64,000 nt of DNA from Qipengyuania_B sp965214525. Its GTDB lineage: Bacteria > Pseudomonadota > Alphaproteobacteria > Sphingomonadales > Sphingomonadaceae. A program made the position numbers and the translations under genes. A model generated the notes under the pieces. That model saw only the letters and a list, made by a program, of their open reading frames with translations, searched no databases and was not told the DNA's origin. Shown here one piece after another: positions 8,913-17,076 of the stretch (position 1 is the first letter of the stretch; every line of letters starts with the position of its first letter). The stretch is from contig OZ243959.1 in assembly GCA_965214525.1 (NCBI GenBank), forward strand, positions 496,001-560,000, given 5' to 3'.

Positions 8913-8933
8913 CCGCTCGTCCTGAGCCTGTCG
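8913..8933 (-). repeat. left inverted copy of a sphingomonad-type palindromic repeat
   Basis: On the minus strand this reads CGACAGGCTCAGGACGAGCG plus G. It matches the plus-strand copy at 9281-9301 in 19 of 21 bases, in inverted orientation. Together the pair encloses the GIY-YIG gene at 8957-9250. Confidence 0.8.
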
Positions 8934-8956
8934 ACAAACGCGGCCCAACATCCGCC

Positions 8957-9250
8957 TCACTCGGACCGGCACTGCCGATTGCGTGCGAGTTGACTTATAC
9001 GCCCCCAATTGCCTGCAATCAGCGCCTCCTTCTTGGCGCGGCTCCAACCTTTTATTCGGCGCTCGGCAGCGAATGCCACGTCGCGGGTTTCGAAATTGTC
9101 TGACCACACCAGTTCAACGGGGCGCCGTGTAGCAGTGTAACCGGGCAAGTCTCCAGTCGCATGCCATGCCAGCCGCACATCGAGATGATCCGTATGGCCG
9201 GCGTAATACGAACCATCGGAACAGCGCAGCAGATAGGTCCAGAAGGTCAT
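8957..9250 (-). CDS. solitary GIY-YIG nuclease
   Basis: 97 residues, a single compact GIY-YIG domain with no DNA-binding appendage. FWTYLLRCSDGSYYAGHT corresponds to the GIY...YIG strand pair (here YLL and YAG), followed by R26 and H30 of the helix, and ERRIKGWSRAKKEALI contains the conserved metal-binding Glu. It belongs to the UPF0213/YhbQ-like group of small nucleases of uncertain function. It lies between inverted copies of a 21-bp repeat, 23 bases after the stop and 30 bases before the start. That separates it from its housekeeping neighbours and suggests a repeat-bounded cassette. Confidence 0.88.
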   Translation of the reverse strand: MTFWTYLLRCSDGSYYAGHTDHLDVRLAWHATGDLPGYTATRRPVELVWSDNFETRDVAFAAERRIKGWSRAKKEALIAGNWGRISQLARNRQCRSE

Positions 9251-9272
9251 CGCCTCAGACTATGCTCTCACT

Positions 9273-9301
9273 TTATCCTTCGACAAGCTCAGGATGAGCG
9301 G
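9273..9301 (+). repeat. right copy of the palindromic repeat
   Basis: Bases 9281-9301 read CGACAAGCTCAGGATGAGCG plus G and form the inverted partner of 8913-8933. The full 29 bases recur as a direct repeat at 9368-9396 with two mismatches. Copies of this GCTCAGGA-type element are scattered in many sphingomonad genomes (general knowledge, not checked here). Confidence 0.8.
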
Positions 9302-9367
9302 ACTTGATGATAAATCCTGCTCCCCTGTAAAAGCATCTAGCGATGAGTAGGCTTGATGCGTGATGCC

Positions 9368-9396
9368 TTATCCTTCGGCAAGCTCAGGATCAGCGG
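9368..9396 (+). repeat. direct repeat of the 9273 element
   Basis: Identical to 9273-9301 except for two bases, 95 bases downstream and in the same orientation. It lies in the 282-base gap between the GIY-YIG gene and topA, which otherwise shows no convincing gene; promoter elements for topA are presumably between this copy and 9533. Confidence 0.8.
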
Positions 9397-9532
9397 AATT
9401 GTAATCGCTTTAACCTTTGGCCGTCTGACAACGAACGTATCACGGCCGCACAACAACCCGCTTGACCCGGTCCGCAGGCCGCCCCCACCCTCGCGCGTAC
9501 GCATACACACGTAAGGGACTGCACAAACCACC

Positions 9533-12085
9533 ATGCAACTCGTCATCGTCGAATCGCCGGCCAAGGCCAAGACCATCGAGAAGTATCTCGGAAAGGATTT
9601 CAAGGTTCTCGCCAGCTATGGTCATGTCCGCGACCTGCCGCCCAAGGACGGCAGCGTCCGCCCGGACGAGGGCTTCGCGATGGATTGGGAGATCTACGCC
9701 GACAAGCGCAAGCGCGAACAGGTGAAGGCCATCGCCGATGCGGCCAAGAAGTCCGACCGCCTCATCCTCGCCACCGACCCCGACCGCGAGGGCGAGGCGA
9801 TCAGCTGGCACGTGCTCGACCTTTTGAAAAAGCGCAAGGCTGTGCCGGACAAGGTCGATCGCGTCACCTTCAACGCCATCACCAAGCCCGCCGTCACCGC
9901 CGCGATGGCGAAGCCGCGCGCGCTCGACCAGGATTTGATCGACGCCTATCTCGCCCGCCGTGCCCTTGATTATTTGTTCGGCTTTACCCTTTCGCCGGTG
10001 TTGTGGCGCAAGCTGCCCGGCGCGAAATCGGCGGGCCGCGTGCAATCCGTATCGCTGCGCATCATCGTCGATCGGGAACGCGAGATCGAAGCTTTTACGG
10101 CGCAGGAATACTGGTCGGTCGTCGCCACGCTGGAGCAGGACGGCACTCAATTTGCCGCGCGGCTGTTCACCTTCGATGGAGAGAAACTGGACAAGCTGTC
10201 CTTAGGCGATGAAGCAATCGCCAAGGCTGCCAAGAAAGCGGTTGAGGAGGGGCGCTTCACCATCGAGGGGGTGGAGACCAAGCCGCTCAACCGCAATCCC
10301 GCACCCCCCTTCACCACTTCGACGCTCCAGCAGGAAGCCGCGCGTAAACTGGGCTTCTCGGCCAGCCACACGATGCGCCTGGCGCAAAGCCTCTACGAAG
10401 CGGGCGCGATCACGTATATGCGGACCGACGGCGTGCAGATGGATGCCAGCGCCATCTCCGCCTGCCGCAAGGCGGTGAGCGAGCGTTACTCGGGGCATTA
10501 CCTGCCGGAAAAGCCGCGCCATTATCAGACCAAGGCGAAGAACGCGCAGGAAGCGCACGAGGCGATCCGCCCGACCGACTTCGGCAAGGACCGGGCTGGA
10601 TCGGGCGACGAGGGCAAGCTCTACGACCTTGTGTTCAAGCGGGCGATGGCGAGCCAGATGGCATCAGCCCGGCTCGAACGCACAACGGTCATGCTGCGCG
10701 ATGGGACGGGTCGCAACGAACTGCGTGCGACCGGACAAGTCGTGAAGTTTCCCGGTTTTCTCGCAGTGTATCAGGAAGGGCGGGACGACAGTGCGGATGA
10801 TGAGGACGGCTTGCTGCCGATGATGGAAAAAGGCGATTCCCCGACCAAGAAAAGCGTAGGGGCGAATCAGCATTTCACCCAGCCGCCCCCGCGCTTTTCC
10901 GAAGCGAGCCTAGTCAAGCGGCTGGAGGAACTGGGCATCGGCCGCCCCTCGACCTATGCGTCCACCATCCAGACCCTGCGTGATCGCGAATATGTCCGGA
11001 TGGACAAGAACCGTTTCTTTGCAGAGGAATCGGGCCGATTGCTGACGGCGTTTCTCGAACGGTTCTTCGAGCGGTATGTCGCCTACGATTTCACCGCCGG
11101 GATGGAGGACGAGCTCGACGACGTGTCCGGCGGGCGCGAGGAATGGAAGAAGCTGCTCGAGGCGTTCTGGCGCGATTTCAAGCCCAAGACCGACGAGGTC
11201 ATGGAACAGCAACCGTCCGAGATGACCGAAGTGCTGGACGGATATCTGGCCGATTACCTGTTCCCTGCGCGCGCCGATGGCAAAGACCCCCGGCATTGCC
11301 CGCTTTGCGAGGAACAGGGGCGGACGGACGGCAGGCTGGCGTTGCGGGGCGGGAAGTATGGCGCGTTCGTCGCCTGCGCGAATTATCCGGAATGCAAATA
11401 TACCCGCCGCTTCGCGCAGCCGGGCGGGGATGACGATGTCGCGCAGGATGCCGTGCTGGGCAACGACCCGGAAACCGGCTTGCCGGTCGAGCGCAAGACC
11501 GGGCGGTTCGGCCCCTATGTGCAGCTGGGCGAGGGGAAGGACGCCAAGCGGTCCTCCATCCCCAAGGACATTGGCGAGCCTGATCTGGAGATGGCGCTGA
11601 AGCTGCTTACCTTGCCGCGCGTGGTCGGCCAGCATCCCGAAACCGGCAACGACATCGAAGCGAGTATCGGGCGTTATGGCCCGTATCTCAGGCATGATGG
11701 CAAATATGCAAAGCTTGCCAGCACGCAGGACGTGTTCGATACCGGCATGAACGCAGCCGTCACCCTTCTGGCGGAGGCCGCGCAGCAAAAGGGCGGCCGC
11801 GGACGCGCCAAGGCCGAGCCGATCAAGACGTTCGGCGCGCATCCGAACAGCGGCGGCGAGATGAAGGTGCTGCCCGGCCGCTACGGCCCCTATGTGACCG
11901 ACGGCACGACCAATGCGACCATTCCGCGCGACATGAAGCCAGAGGACGTGACCGAGGAACAGGCGGTCGCCTTGATTGACGAACGTATGGCGAAAGGCCC
12001 GCCCCAGAAGAAGCCTGCGCGCAAGAAGGCGACGCCGAAAAAGAAGGCGGCGGTCAAGAAACCGGCAAAGGCAAAGGCAGATTGA
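9533..12085 (+). CDS. topA: DNA topoisomerase I
   Basis: 850 residues, a type IA topoisomerase that relaxes negative supercoils. The Toprim domain starts at LVIVESPAKAKTIEKYLG with Glu7 and the DPDRE triad at 82-86. The active-site tyrosine is Tyr295 in ITYMRTDG. After the catalytic core comes one four-cysteine zinc finger (HCPLCEE ... ACANYPECKY) and then three glycine-rich C-terminal repeats (GRFGPYVQLG, GRYGPYLRHD, GRYGPYVTDG). It ends with a Lys/Ala-rich basic tail. This single-finger, multi-repeat C-terminus is usual in alphaproteobacteria. The TGA overlaps the ATG of the next small gene by one base. Confidence 0.97.
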   Translation: MQLVIVESPAKAKTIEKYLGKDFKVLASYGHVRDLPPKDGSVRPDEGFAMDWEIYADKRKREQVKAIADAAKKSDRLILATDPDREGEAISWHVLDLLKKRKAVPDKVDRVTFNAITKPAVTAAMAKPRALDQDLIDAYLARRALDYLFGFTLSPVLWRKLPGAKSAGRVQSVSLRIIVDREREIEAFTAQEYWSVVATLEQDGTQFAARLFTFDGEKLDKLSLGDEAIAKAAKKAVEEGRFTIEGVETKPLNRNPAPPFTTSTLQQEAARKLGFSASHTMRLAQSLYEAGAITYMRTDGVQMDASAISACRKAVSERYSGHYLPEKPRHYQTKAKNAQEAHEAIRPTDFGKDRAGSGDEGKLYDLVFKRAMASQMASARLERTTVMLRDGTGRNELRATGQVVKFPGFLAVYQEGRDDSADDEDGLLPMMEKGDSPTKKSVGANQHFTQPPPRFSEASLVKRLEELGIGRPSTYASTIQTLRDREYVRMDKNRFFAEESGRLLTAFLERFFERYVAYDFTAGMEDELDDVSGGREEWKKLLEAFWRDFKPKTDEVMEQQPSEMTEVLDGYLADYLFPARADGKDPRHCPLCEEQGRTDGRLALRGGKYGAFVACANYPECKYTRRFAQPGGDDDVAQDAVLGNDPETGLPVERKTGRFGPYVQLGEGKDAKRSSIPKDIGEPDLEMALKLLTLPRVVGQHPETGNDIEASIGRYGPYLRHDGKYAKLASTQDVFDTGMNAAVTLLAEAAQQKGGRGRAKAEPIKTFGAHPNSGGEMKVLPGRYGPYVTDGTTNATIPRDMKPEDVTEEQAVALIDERMAKGPPQKKPARKKATPKKKAAVKKPAKAKAD

Positions 12086-12267
12086 TGGCGAAGGAGCGTT
12101 TCGAACGGCACAGCCAGCCGTGGAAAGCCGATGAAGCGGGGCAGTTGCGCACGCTTGCGGCCAAGGGAAAGGGGCTGCGCGAGATTGCCAAGGCGATCGG
12201 CCGCAGCGAGGAATCGACCAAGGACTTCGCCAAGAAGCAGAAGATCGCGATTGCAAAGAAGCGGTGA
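12085..12267 (+). CDS. small basic HTH-like protein coupled to topA
   Basis: 60 residues, starting at the ATG that shares its A with the topA stop. The stretch EAGQLRTLAAKGKGLREIAKAIGRSEEST looks like a short helix-turn-helix of the GcrA/sigma-region-4 kind, and the end is strongly basic (DFAKKQKIAIAKKR). Coupling to topA suggests a DNA-related role, but no specific function can be assigned. Composition matches the neighbours. Confidence 0.75.
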   Translation: MAKERFERHSQPWKADEAGQLRTLAAKGKGLREIAKAIGRSEESTKDFAKKQKIAIAKKR

Positions 12268-12302
12268 CAAGTTGCTTCCTGTTTTTCCATAGGACAAGCG
12301 GT

Positions 12303-12336
12303 GAGGTGGCAGCCGCGCCAGCGGCTGACGGAGGGG
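12303..12336 (+). repeat. left terminal inverted repeat of the DUF559 cassette
   Basis: This 34-base sequence runs from GAGGTGGCAG to GACGGAGGGG and matches the reverse complement of 12695-12728 in 32 of 34 bases. It contains its own hairpin (CAGCCGC, loop GCCA, GCGGCTG). Its last seven bases, GGAGGGG at 12330-12336, sit four bases before the GTG start of the nuclease gene and serve as its Shine-Dalgarno sequence. Confidence 0.9.
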
Positions 12337-12340
12337 TATC

Positions 12341-12694
12341 GTGCCGAGGCAAAAACAACCGCGCAACGTCGCCAAGCAGCGCAACCTTCGTGCCAATATG
12401 TCGCTTCCGGAAGTATTGCTGTGGCAACAGCTTCGCAGTCAGAGCGAGGTGAAGTTCCGCCGGCAGCACCCGCTGGACCCTTACGTCCTAGAATTCTACT
12501 GCGCGAAGGTGAGGGTTTGCTTTGAAATCGACGGCATCGCGCATGATTTGAGTGGCAGACCGGAGCACGACGTTAGGCGCGACGATTGGCTTCAAGAGCA
12601 AGGAATCGGGGTCGTTCGAATGCCTGCCTTTGAAGTTCTATTTGATACAGGCGAGGCAGCCGAAGCGCTCACTCGCCAATGTGCTTGCAAATAG
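12341..12694 (+). CDS. DUF559 (Vsr-like PD-(D/E)XK) endonuclease domain protein
   Basis: 117 residues from GTG at 12341. The family pattern is complete: NLRANMSLPEVLLWQQLR (helix), FRRQHPLDPYVLEFYC (strands with the acidic position), VCFEIDGIAHD (the E-x-D core) and RDDWLQEQGIGVVRMPAFEV. DUF559 proteins are related to the Vsr mismatch endonuclease fold; their biological role is poorly known. The stop codon TAG (12692-12694) is directly followed by the right inverted repeat, and the start is four bases after the left one. The gene therefore exactly fills a 426-bp repeat-bounded unit. Confidence 0.92.
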   Translation: MPRQKQPRNVAKQRNLRANMSLPEVLLWQQLRSQSEVKFRRQHPLDPYVLEFYCAKVRVCFEIDGIAHDLSGRPEHDVRRDDWLQEQGIGVVRMPAFEVLFDTGEAAEALTRQCACK

Positions 12695-12728
12695 CCCCTC
12701 CGTCAGCCGCTCGCGCGCCTGCCACCTC
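12695..12728 (-). repeat. right terminal inverted repeat of the DUF559 cassette
   Basis: Begins CCCCTCCGTCAGCCGC and ends GCCACCTC. It is the inverted partner of 12303-12336 with two mismatches and starts on the base after the nuclease stop codon. No clear target-site duplication is visible on the two sides of the pair. Confidence 0.9.
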
Positions 12729-12751
12729 CCCATTTGCGTCCTTCGCCAGGC

Positions 12752-12979
12752 TCAGAACGAAAACGGAGAGGATCGATCCAAAGCGATGTCTTTCCGATCA
12801 ACTACTTGATTACCCCAATATGTAATTACCGGCGGTTCGCCCTTCGGTTCGAAGACAAGCCGATACATATCGCCCCAGCGCTCTCGTGCATCAGCCATTC
12901 CGGGATAAGTCTGATGCCCTTCTATGTCCGTGGCGATGTGATCGATGTTCCACCGTTCGACCTCATTCGCGAAGTGCAC
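12752..12979 (-). CDS. possible small protein or gene remnant
   Basis: 75 codons starting with GTG, with an in-frame stop two codons upstream. The sequence (WNIDHIATDIEG, GMADARERWGDMYRLVFEP, VITYWGN) reads like ordinary globular protein rather than a shadow, but I recognise no family and see no ribosome binding site. It may be a fragment of an older gene beside the DUF559 cassette. The rest of 12729-13055 holds only a degenerate GCTCAG-type repeat near 12740 and no other convincing signal. Confidence 0.3.
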   Translation of the reverse strand: MHFANEVERWNIDHIATDIEGHQTYPGMADARERWGDMYRLVFEPKGEPPVITYWGNQVVDRKDIALDRSSPFSF

Positions 12980-13055
12980 TTCTCAAATGACATCGCGTCT
13001 GCTTCAAACAACTTCAAGCACTAGGGATCATCCGGACCTTTAGAATTCGCAATAC

Positions 13056-13970
13056 TCACCGCCCCCATTCCAGACCCATCTCCTCAAAAACCTCCCGGTC
13101 CTCGGCCCAGTTTCCGGACACCTTGACGTGGAGGAAGAGGTGGACCTTGCGCCCTAAAATCTCGGCCAGTTCCTTGCGTGCCGCTTCGCCGATGGATTTG
13201 ATCATCCGCCCGCCTTTGCCCAGCACGATGGGCCGCTGGCTCTCGCGCCCGACCACGATCTGCTGGTGGATTTCCACGCTGCCATCCTTGCGCTGGATAT
13301 AGCGTTCCGGCCGCACCGCGCTGTCATAGGGCAGTTCTTCGTGAAGCTGCTGGTAGAGCTGTTCGCGAGTGATCTCCGCCGCCAGTAAGCGCTCCGAGGC
13401 ATCGGATACCTGGTCTTCGGGATACATCCACTCCGCCACCGGCATCATGCCCGCCAGCGCGTCCTTCAGTTCCGCCAACCCGTCGCCGGTTAAGGCGGAG
13501 ACAAAGAAGATTTGGGCGAACGCAACCTTCTCGCCAAGTTCCTGCGCCAGCGCCAGCAGCGGCTCCTTCTTTGCCACGTCGACCTTGTTCAATACCAGCA
13601 GCTTGCGCTCCGGCCGGTCCGCCAGCCGCTCCAGCAAAGGCTCCAGCTCGTGCCGCCGCTGTTTGACAGGGTCGACCAGCAGGAGCACGGCGTCGGCGCT
13701 CTCCGCCCCCTCCCAAGCAGCGCTTACCATGGCCCGGTCAAGCCGCCGCCGGGGCGAAAAGATGCCGGGCGTATCGACGAGGATCATCTGCGTTCGGGCA
13801 TCGCTTCCCATGTGCAACGCAATACCCAGCATCCGCGCGCGGGTCGTCTGCGCCTTGGCTGAGGTGATCGCAACCTTCTGCCCGACCACTTGGTTGACGA
13901 GCGTTGATTTTCCCGCATTGGGCGCACCGATGATTGCGACTACGCCGCAGCGGGTCTGGCTGTCATCCAC
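13056..13970 (-). CDS. era: GTPase Era
   Basis: 304 residues from GTG at 13970. Era binds the 3' end of 16S rRNA and assists 30S assembly. The G domain shows GAPNAGKST (G1), the T of TTRARMLGI (G2), DTPGI (G3), NKVD (G4) and SAL (G5). The C-terminal KH domain has the RNA-binding core VLGKGGRMIKSIGEAARKEL. The frame is open further upstream, but homologues start a few residues before CGVVAIIGAPNAG. The chosen GTG overlaps the rnc stop by eight bases, as expected for translational coupling. Confidence 0.96.
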   Translation of the reverse strand: MDDSQTRCGVVAIIGAPNAGKSTLVNQVVGQKVAITSAKAQTTRARMLGIALHMGSDARTQMILVDTPGIFSPRRRLDRAMVSAAWEGAESADAVLLLVDPVKQRRHELEPLLERLADRPERKLLVLNKVDVAKKEPLLALAQELGEKVAFAQIFFVSALTGDGLAELKDALAGMMPVAEWMYPEDQVSDASERLLAAEITREQLYQQLHEELPYDSAVRPERYIQRKDGSVEIHQQIVVGRESQRPIVLGKGGRMIKSIGEAARKELAEILGRKVHLFLHVKVSGNWAEDREVFEEMGLEWGR

Positions 13971-14637
13971 CGTATCTCTCCATGAAGGCCTTGGCAGCCG
14001 CCGTTTCCGCCTCTTGCTTGCTGCTGGCGACGGCCTGCGCCTCGCCCACATTCTTCACCGCGACACGCACCGCGAACTTCGCCGAATGATCCGGGCCGAA
14101 CCGCTCGATCACCTCGTATTCGGGGGGTGCGCGCCTTTTCGCCGCGGTCCATTCCTGCAGGGCGGATTTTGGGTGCTTGGCGCGCCCCCGCTCGCCAAGC
14201 AGCAGTTCGCGCCACAGCCGGGCGACAAGGTCGCGGGTGGGCGCAAACCCAGCCTCCAAATGATTGGCCCCCAGTAGCGCTTCCATCACATCGCCCAGGA
14301 TATTGTCGCTGTCGGCCCCGCCGTCATTGCGCGCCTGGCTGCCCATGCGCACATGCTCCGCCACGCCGATGGACCGGGCAACATGGGCACAGCTTTGTCG
14401 GCTGACGAGGGCGTTGAGGCGCAACGACAGCTGCCCCTCGGGCGCGTCCATGCTCTCGAACAGGATGTTTGCCACGCACAGGCCCAGCACCCGGTCGCCG
14501 AGGAACTCCAACCGTTCGTAATCCGCATCCTCGCCCAGGCTGCCATGCGTCAGCGCGGCGCGCCACAGATGTTGGTCCTTCACGATGAAGCCGGTCTCGT
14601 GCAGCCAGCCAAGAAAGTCCGGCGCTGGCGGACTCAT
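13963..14637 (-). CDS. rnc: ribonuclease III
   Basis: 224 residues. It cleaves double-stranded RNA in rRNA and mRNA processing. The nuclease signature ERLEFLGDRVLGL is at residues 41-53, and the second metal-binding region is GDVMEALLGA. A double-stranded-RNA-binding domain occupies about 155-222 (PKSALQEWTAAKR ... SSKQEAETAAAKAFME). The ATG at 14637 overlaps the lepB stop in an ATGA arrangement, so lepB, rnc and era form one tightly coupled operon. Confidence 0.97.
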   Translation of the reverse strand: MSPPAPDFLGWLHETGFIVKDQHLWRAALTHGSLGEDADYERLEFLGDRVLGLCVANILFESMDAPEGQLSLRLNALVSRQSCAHVARSIGVAEHVRMGSQARNDGGADSDNILGDVMEALLGANHLEAGFAPTRDLVARLWRELLLGERGRAKHPKSALQEWTAAKRRAPPEYEVIERFGPDHSAKFAVRVAVKNVGEAQAVASSKQEAETAAAKAFMERYGG

Positions 14638-15431
14638 ATCCGCAATCCGATCCGGTCCCAGCGTATCGCGTTTGCCCAGCTGATGGGATTGTACCATTTG
14701 GCGCTGCCGTCCACCGAGATTGCCACGAGCTCGGCGCGGCCGACCAGCAGCGTTTGATCAACTAGGCCGACACCGCCGCCGCTCGCCAGCGGAAAACGGC
14801 TATCCTGCGAATTGTCACGGTTGTCGCCCATTACGAAGATCATCCCTTCCGGGACCGATACGGGCCCATAATCGTCCTGCGGCGAGCGGCCAAAATCCAC
14901 GGTGTAGAAGCTTTTTCCCGAAGGCATCTGCTCGTTGAACATCGCGTAGCGGCACTGCCCTTCGACATCGAGGCTGCGTTTACGCCTCGCGCCGACGCAA
15001 CTTGCATTGGGTGACGGTGCAATGACGAAATCGCCAACCCGGGCCCTGGGGATTGCTCGTCCGTCAAGGACGACCTGGCCACCGCGCATCGACACGGTAT
15101 CGCCCGGCACGCCGATGACCCGCTTGATGTAATCGCTCTCGTCCAGCGGATGCTTGAAGATGACGATATCGCCGCGCGCGGGCGAGTTTGCGAAAATGCG
15201 CCCGGGGATCAGGGGCAGGCCGAACGGCAGGGAATGGCGCGAATATCCGTAGGGCCACTTCGCCGCGATCAGATAGTCGCCATGCAGCAGGCCGGGCAGC
15301 ATGGATTCGCTTGGAATGGTGAACGGTGCGAACACGAAACTGCGAAAAAGCAGCACGATCACCGCTACCTTGACCAGGAACCAGGTAAAGCTGCCGTTGT
15401 TTTCCGGGTCGCCGGACTTGGCTTTGCTCAT
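14634..15431 (-). CDS. lepB: signal peptidase I
   Basis: 265 residues. It removes signal peptides from exported proteins at the periplasmic face. There is one membrane segment at about 16-37, and the catalytic dyad is Ser43 (IPSESMLPGL) and Lys103 (DYIKRVIGVPGD). The GDNRDNSQDSR block near the C-terminus is the conserved box E. The length is normal for alphaproteobacteria, with a small Cys-containing insertion (ASCVGARRKRS). It is first in the lepB-rnc-era operon. Confidence 0.97.
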   Translation of the reverse strand: MSKAKSGDPENNGSFTWFLVKVAVIVLLFRSFVFAPFTIPSESMLPGLLHGDYLIAAKWPYGYSRHSLPFGLPLIPGRIFANSPARGDIVIFKHPLDESDYIKRVIGVPGDTVSMRGGQVVLDGRAIPRARVGDFVIAPSPNASCVGARRKRSLDVEGQCRYAMFNEQMPSGKSFYTVDFGRSPQDDYGPVSVPEGMIFVMGDNRDNSQDSRFPLASGGGVGLVDQTLLVGRAELVAISVDGSAKWYNPISWANAIRWDRIGLRI

Positions 15432-15519
15432 GCAATAGCGTCTGCCGGGCAGATTGCGCGCTTTTCATTCATGCAGCGACGCTCTAACCGCGGGGCAAAG
15501 CGCAGGAAAGGGAATTCGA

Positions 15520-17076
15520 GTGAACGACGCTGCGAACGCCGTGTGGAACAAGTTGGCGCAATTGCCCCGCCGGACCTTGCGTGAACTGTTCAGTGACCGG
15601 CGCGCGGGCGGTGATGTCAGCGGTAACGCACGGGTGGAAATGCTGTCTGGCCGGATCGGTGCGGGGCGAAGCGCGGATGCCGGCAGCATCCTGTTCGACT
15701 GGTCGAAGACACATCTGGACGCGGAGTTGCTCACGCTGTTCGAGGAGCTGGCGCAGGCCCAAGCCTTCTCGGCTAAGCGTCATGCGCTTTTGACAGGAGA
15801 AAGGATCAACGTAACCGAAGGGCGCGCCGCGACCCATACCGCGCAGCGCGGTATCGGCGCCGCGGCCGATGTCGAGGAGGCGAGCGCGCTTCATAAGCGA
15901 ATGCGCCTGCTGGTCGACGCAATCCATGGCGGAGCGATGGGCGAGGTGAAGCACCTCATTCATATCGGTATCGGCGGATCCGCGCTGGGGCCAGCCATGG
16001 CGGTCGACGCGCTGACCCGTGACCTGGCGCTGGTCGATGTGCACGTCGTCTCCAATATCGATGGGGTTGCCCTGGAACAGGCTTTCGCCGCCTGCGACCC
16101 GGCCACCACGCTGATTGCGGTCGCCAGCAAGACCTTCACCACGATCGAAACCATGACCAATGCCAACAGCGCGCTCGCGTGGTTGTCGGACCGCGGCGTT
16201 GCCGATCCGTCCGGCCGGGTCGTCGCGCTGACGGCTTCCCCCGGCAAGGCCGTGGAGTTCGGGGTGGATGAAACGCGCATCCTGCCCTTTCCCGAAAGCG
16301 TGGGCGGGCGTTATTCGCTATGGTCATCGATCGGCTTCCCAGTCGCGATCGCCTGCGGGTGGGACGAGTTTGCCGCCATGCTCGACGGTGCGCGCGCGAT
16401 GGACGAGCACTTTCGCGATAAAGATGGGCGGCACAACCTGCCGTTGCGCGCCGCGTTCGCCGACCAGTATTACGCCAGGATCCGCGATTGCCAGACCCGC
16501 GCCTGCTTCGCCTACGACGAACGGCTGCGTCTGTTGCCGAACTACCTCCAGCAATTGGAGATGGAATCGAACGGCAAACGGGTGACGGCAGACGGCAAGC
16601 CGGTCGACGGCCAGACCGCGCCGATCACCTGGGGCGGCGTGGGTACGGATGCGCAGCACGCGGTTTTCCAGTTGCTGCACCAGGGGACCCATCTGGTTCC
16701 CGTAGACTTCATCGCCAGCATCGCGCCTGGAGACGCGCTGGACCCTGCGCATCATCGTATCCTGCTGATGAACTGCTTCGCGCAAGGCGCCGCGCTGATG
16801 GCAGGTCAGCAGGGGGACGATCCGGCCCGTGCCTACCCCGGCGACCGGCCCAGCGCGACCATCCTGTGCGACGATCTGAACGCTGCGGCGCTGGGCGCGC
16901 TGATCGCCTTCCACGAGCATCGCACGTTCGCAAACGCCGTGCTGATGGGCATCAACCCGTTCGACCAGTTCGGGGTCGAGCTGGGCAAGCAGATCGCCAA
17001 CCGGATCGATTCCGGTGGGGGGGAGTTCGATGCCAGCACGCTGGCACTGCTGGAGATGGCGGGGCTAACCCGTTAG
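15520..17076 (+). CDS. pgi: glucose-6-phosphate isomerase
   Basis: 518 residues from GTG at 15520, preceded by AGGAAAGGG. It interconverts glucose-6-phosphate and fructose-6-phosphate. Conserved blocks are IGIGGSALGPAMAVDAL, SKTFTTIETMTNA, GGRYSLWSSIGFPVAI, the catalytic-Glu region ESNGKRVT, and GINPFDQFGVELGKQ. The frame is open back to 15454, but the GTG has the best ribosome binding site and fits the family N-terminus. Its stop overlaps that of the convergent Crp/Fnr gene by four bases. Confidence 0.95.
   Translation: MNDAANAVWNKLAQLPRRTLRELFSDRRAGGDVSGNARVEMLSGRIGAGRSADAGSILFDWSKTHLDAELLTLFEELAQAQAFSAKRHALLTGERINVTEGRAATHTAQRGIGAAADVEEASALHKRMRLLVDAIHGGAMGEVKHLIHIGIGGSALGPAMAVDALTRDLALVDVHVVSNIDGVALEQAFAACDPATTLIAVASKTFTTIETMTNANSALAWLSDRGVADPSGRVVALTASPGKAVEFGVDETRILPFPESVGGRYSLWSSIGFPVAIACGWDEFAAMLDGARAMDEHFRDKDGRHNLPLRAAFADQYYARIRDCQTRACFAYDERLRLLPNYLQQLEMESNGKRVTADGKPVDGQTAPITWGGVGTDAQHAVFQLLHQGTHLVPVDFIASIAPGDALDPAHHRILLMNCFAQGAALMAGQQGDDPARAYPGDRPSATILCDDLNAAALGALIAFHEHRTFANAVLMGINPFDQFGVELGKQIANRIDSGGGEFDASTLALLEMAGLTR

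Noticed and set aside
9337..9603. 88-codon minus-strand frame upstream of and overlapping topA
   Set aside because: It runs through the two GCTCAGGA repeats and the topA 5' end, with no family resemblance or ribosome binding site.
10910..12469. 519-codon minus-strand frame opposite topA
   Set aside because: Antisense shadow; the sense strand encodes the conserved TopA C-terminus.
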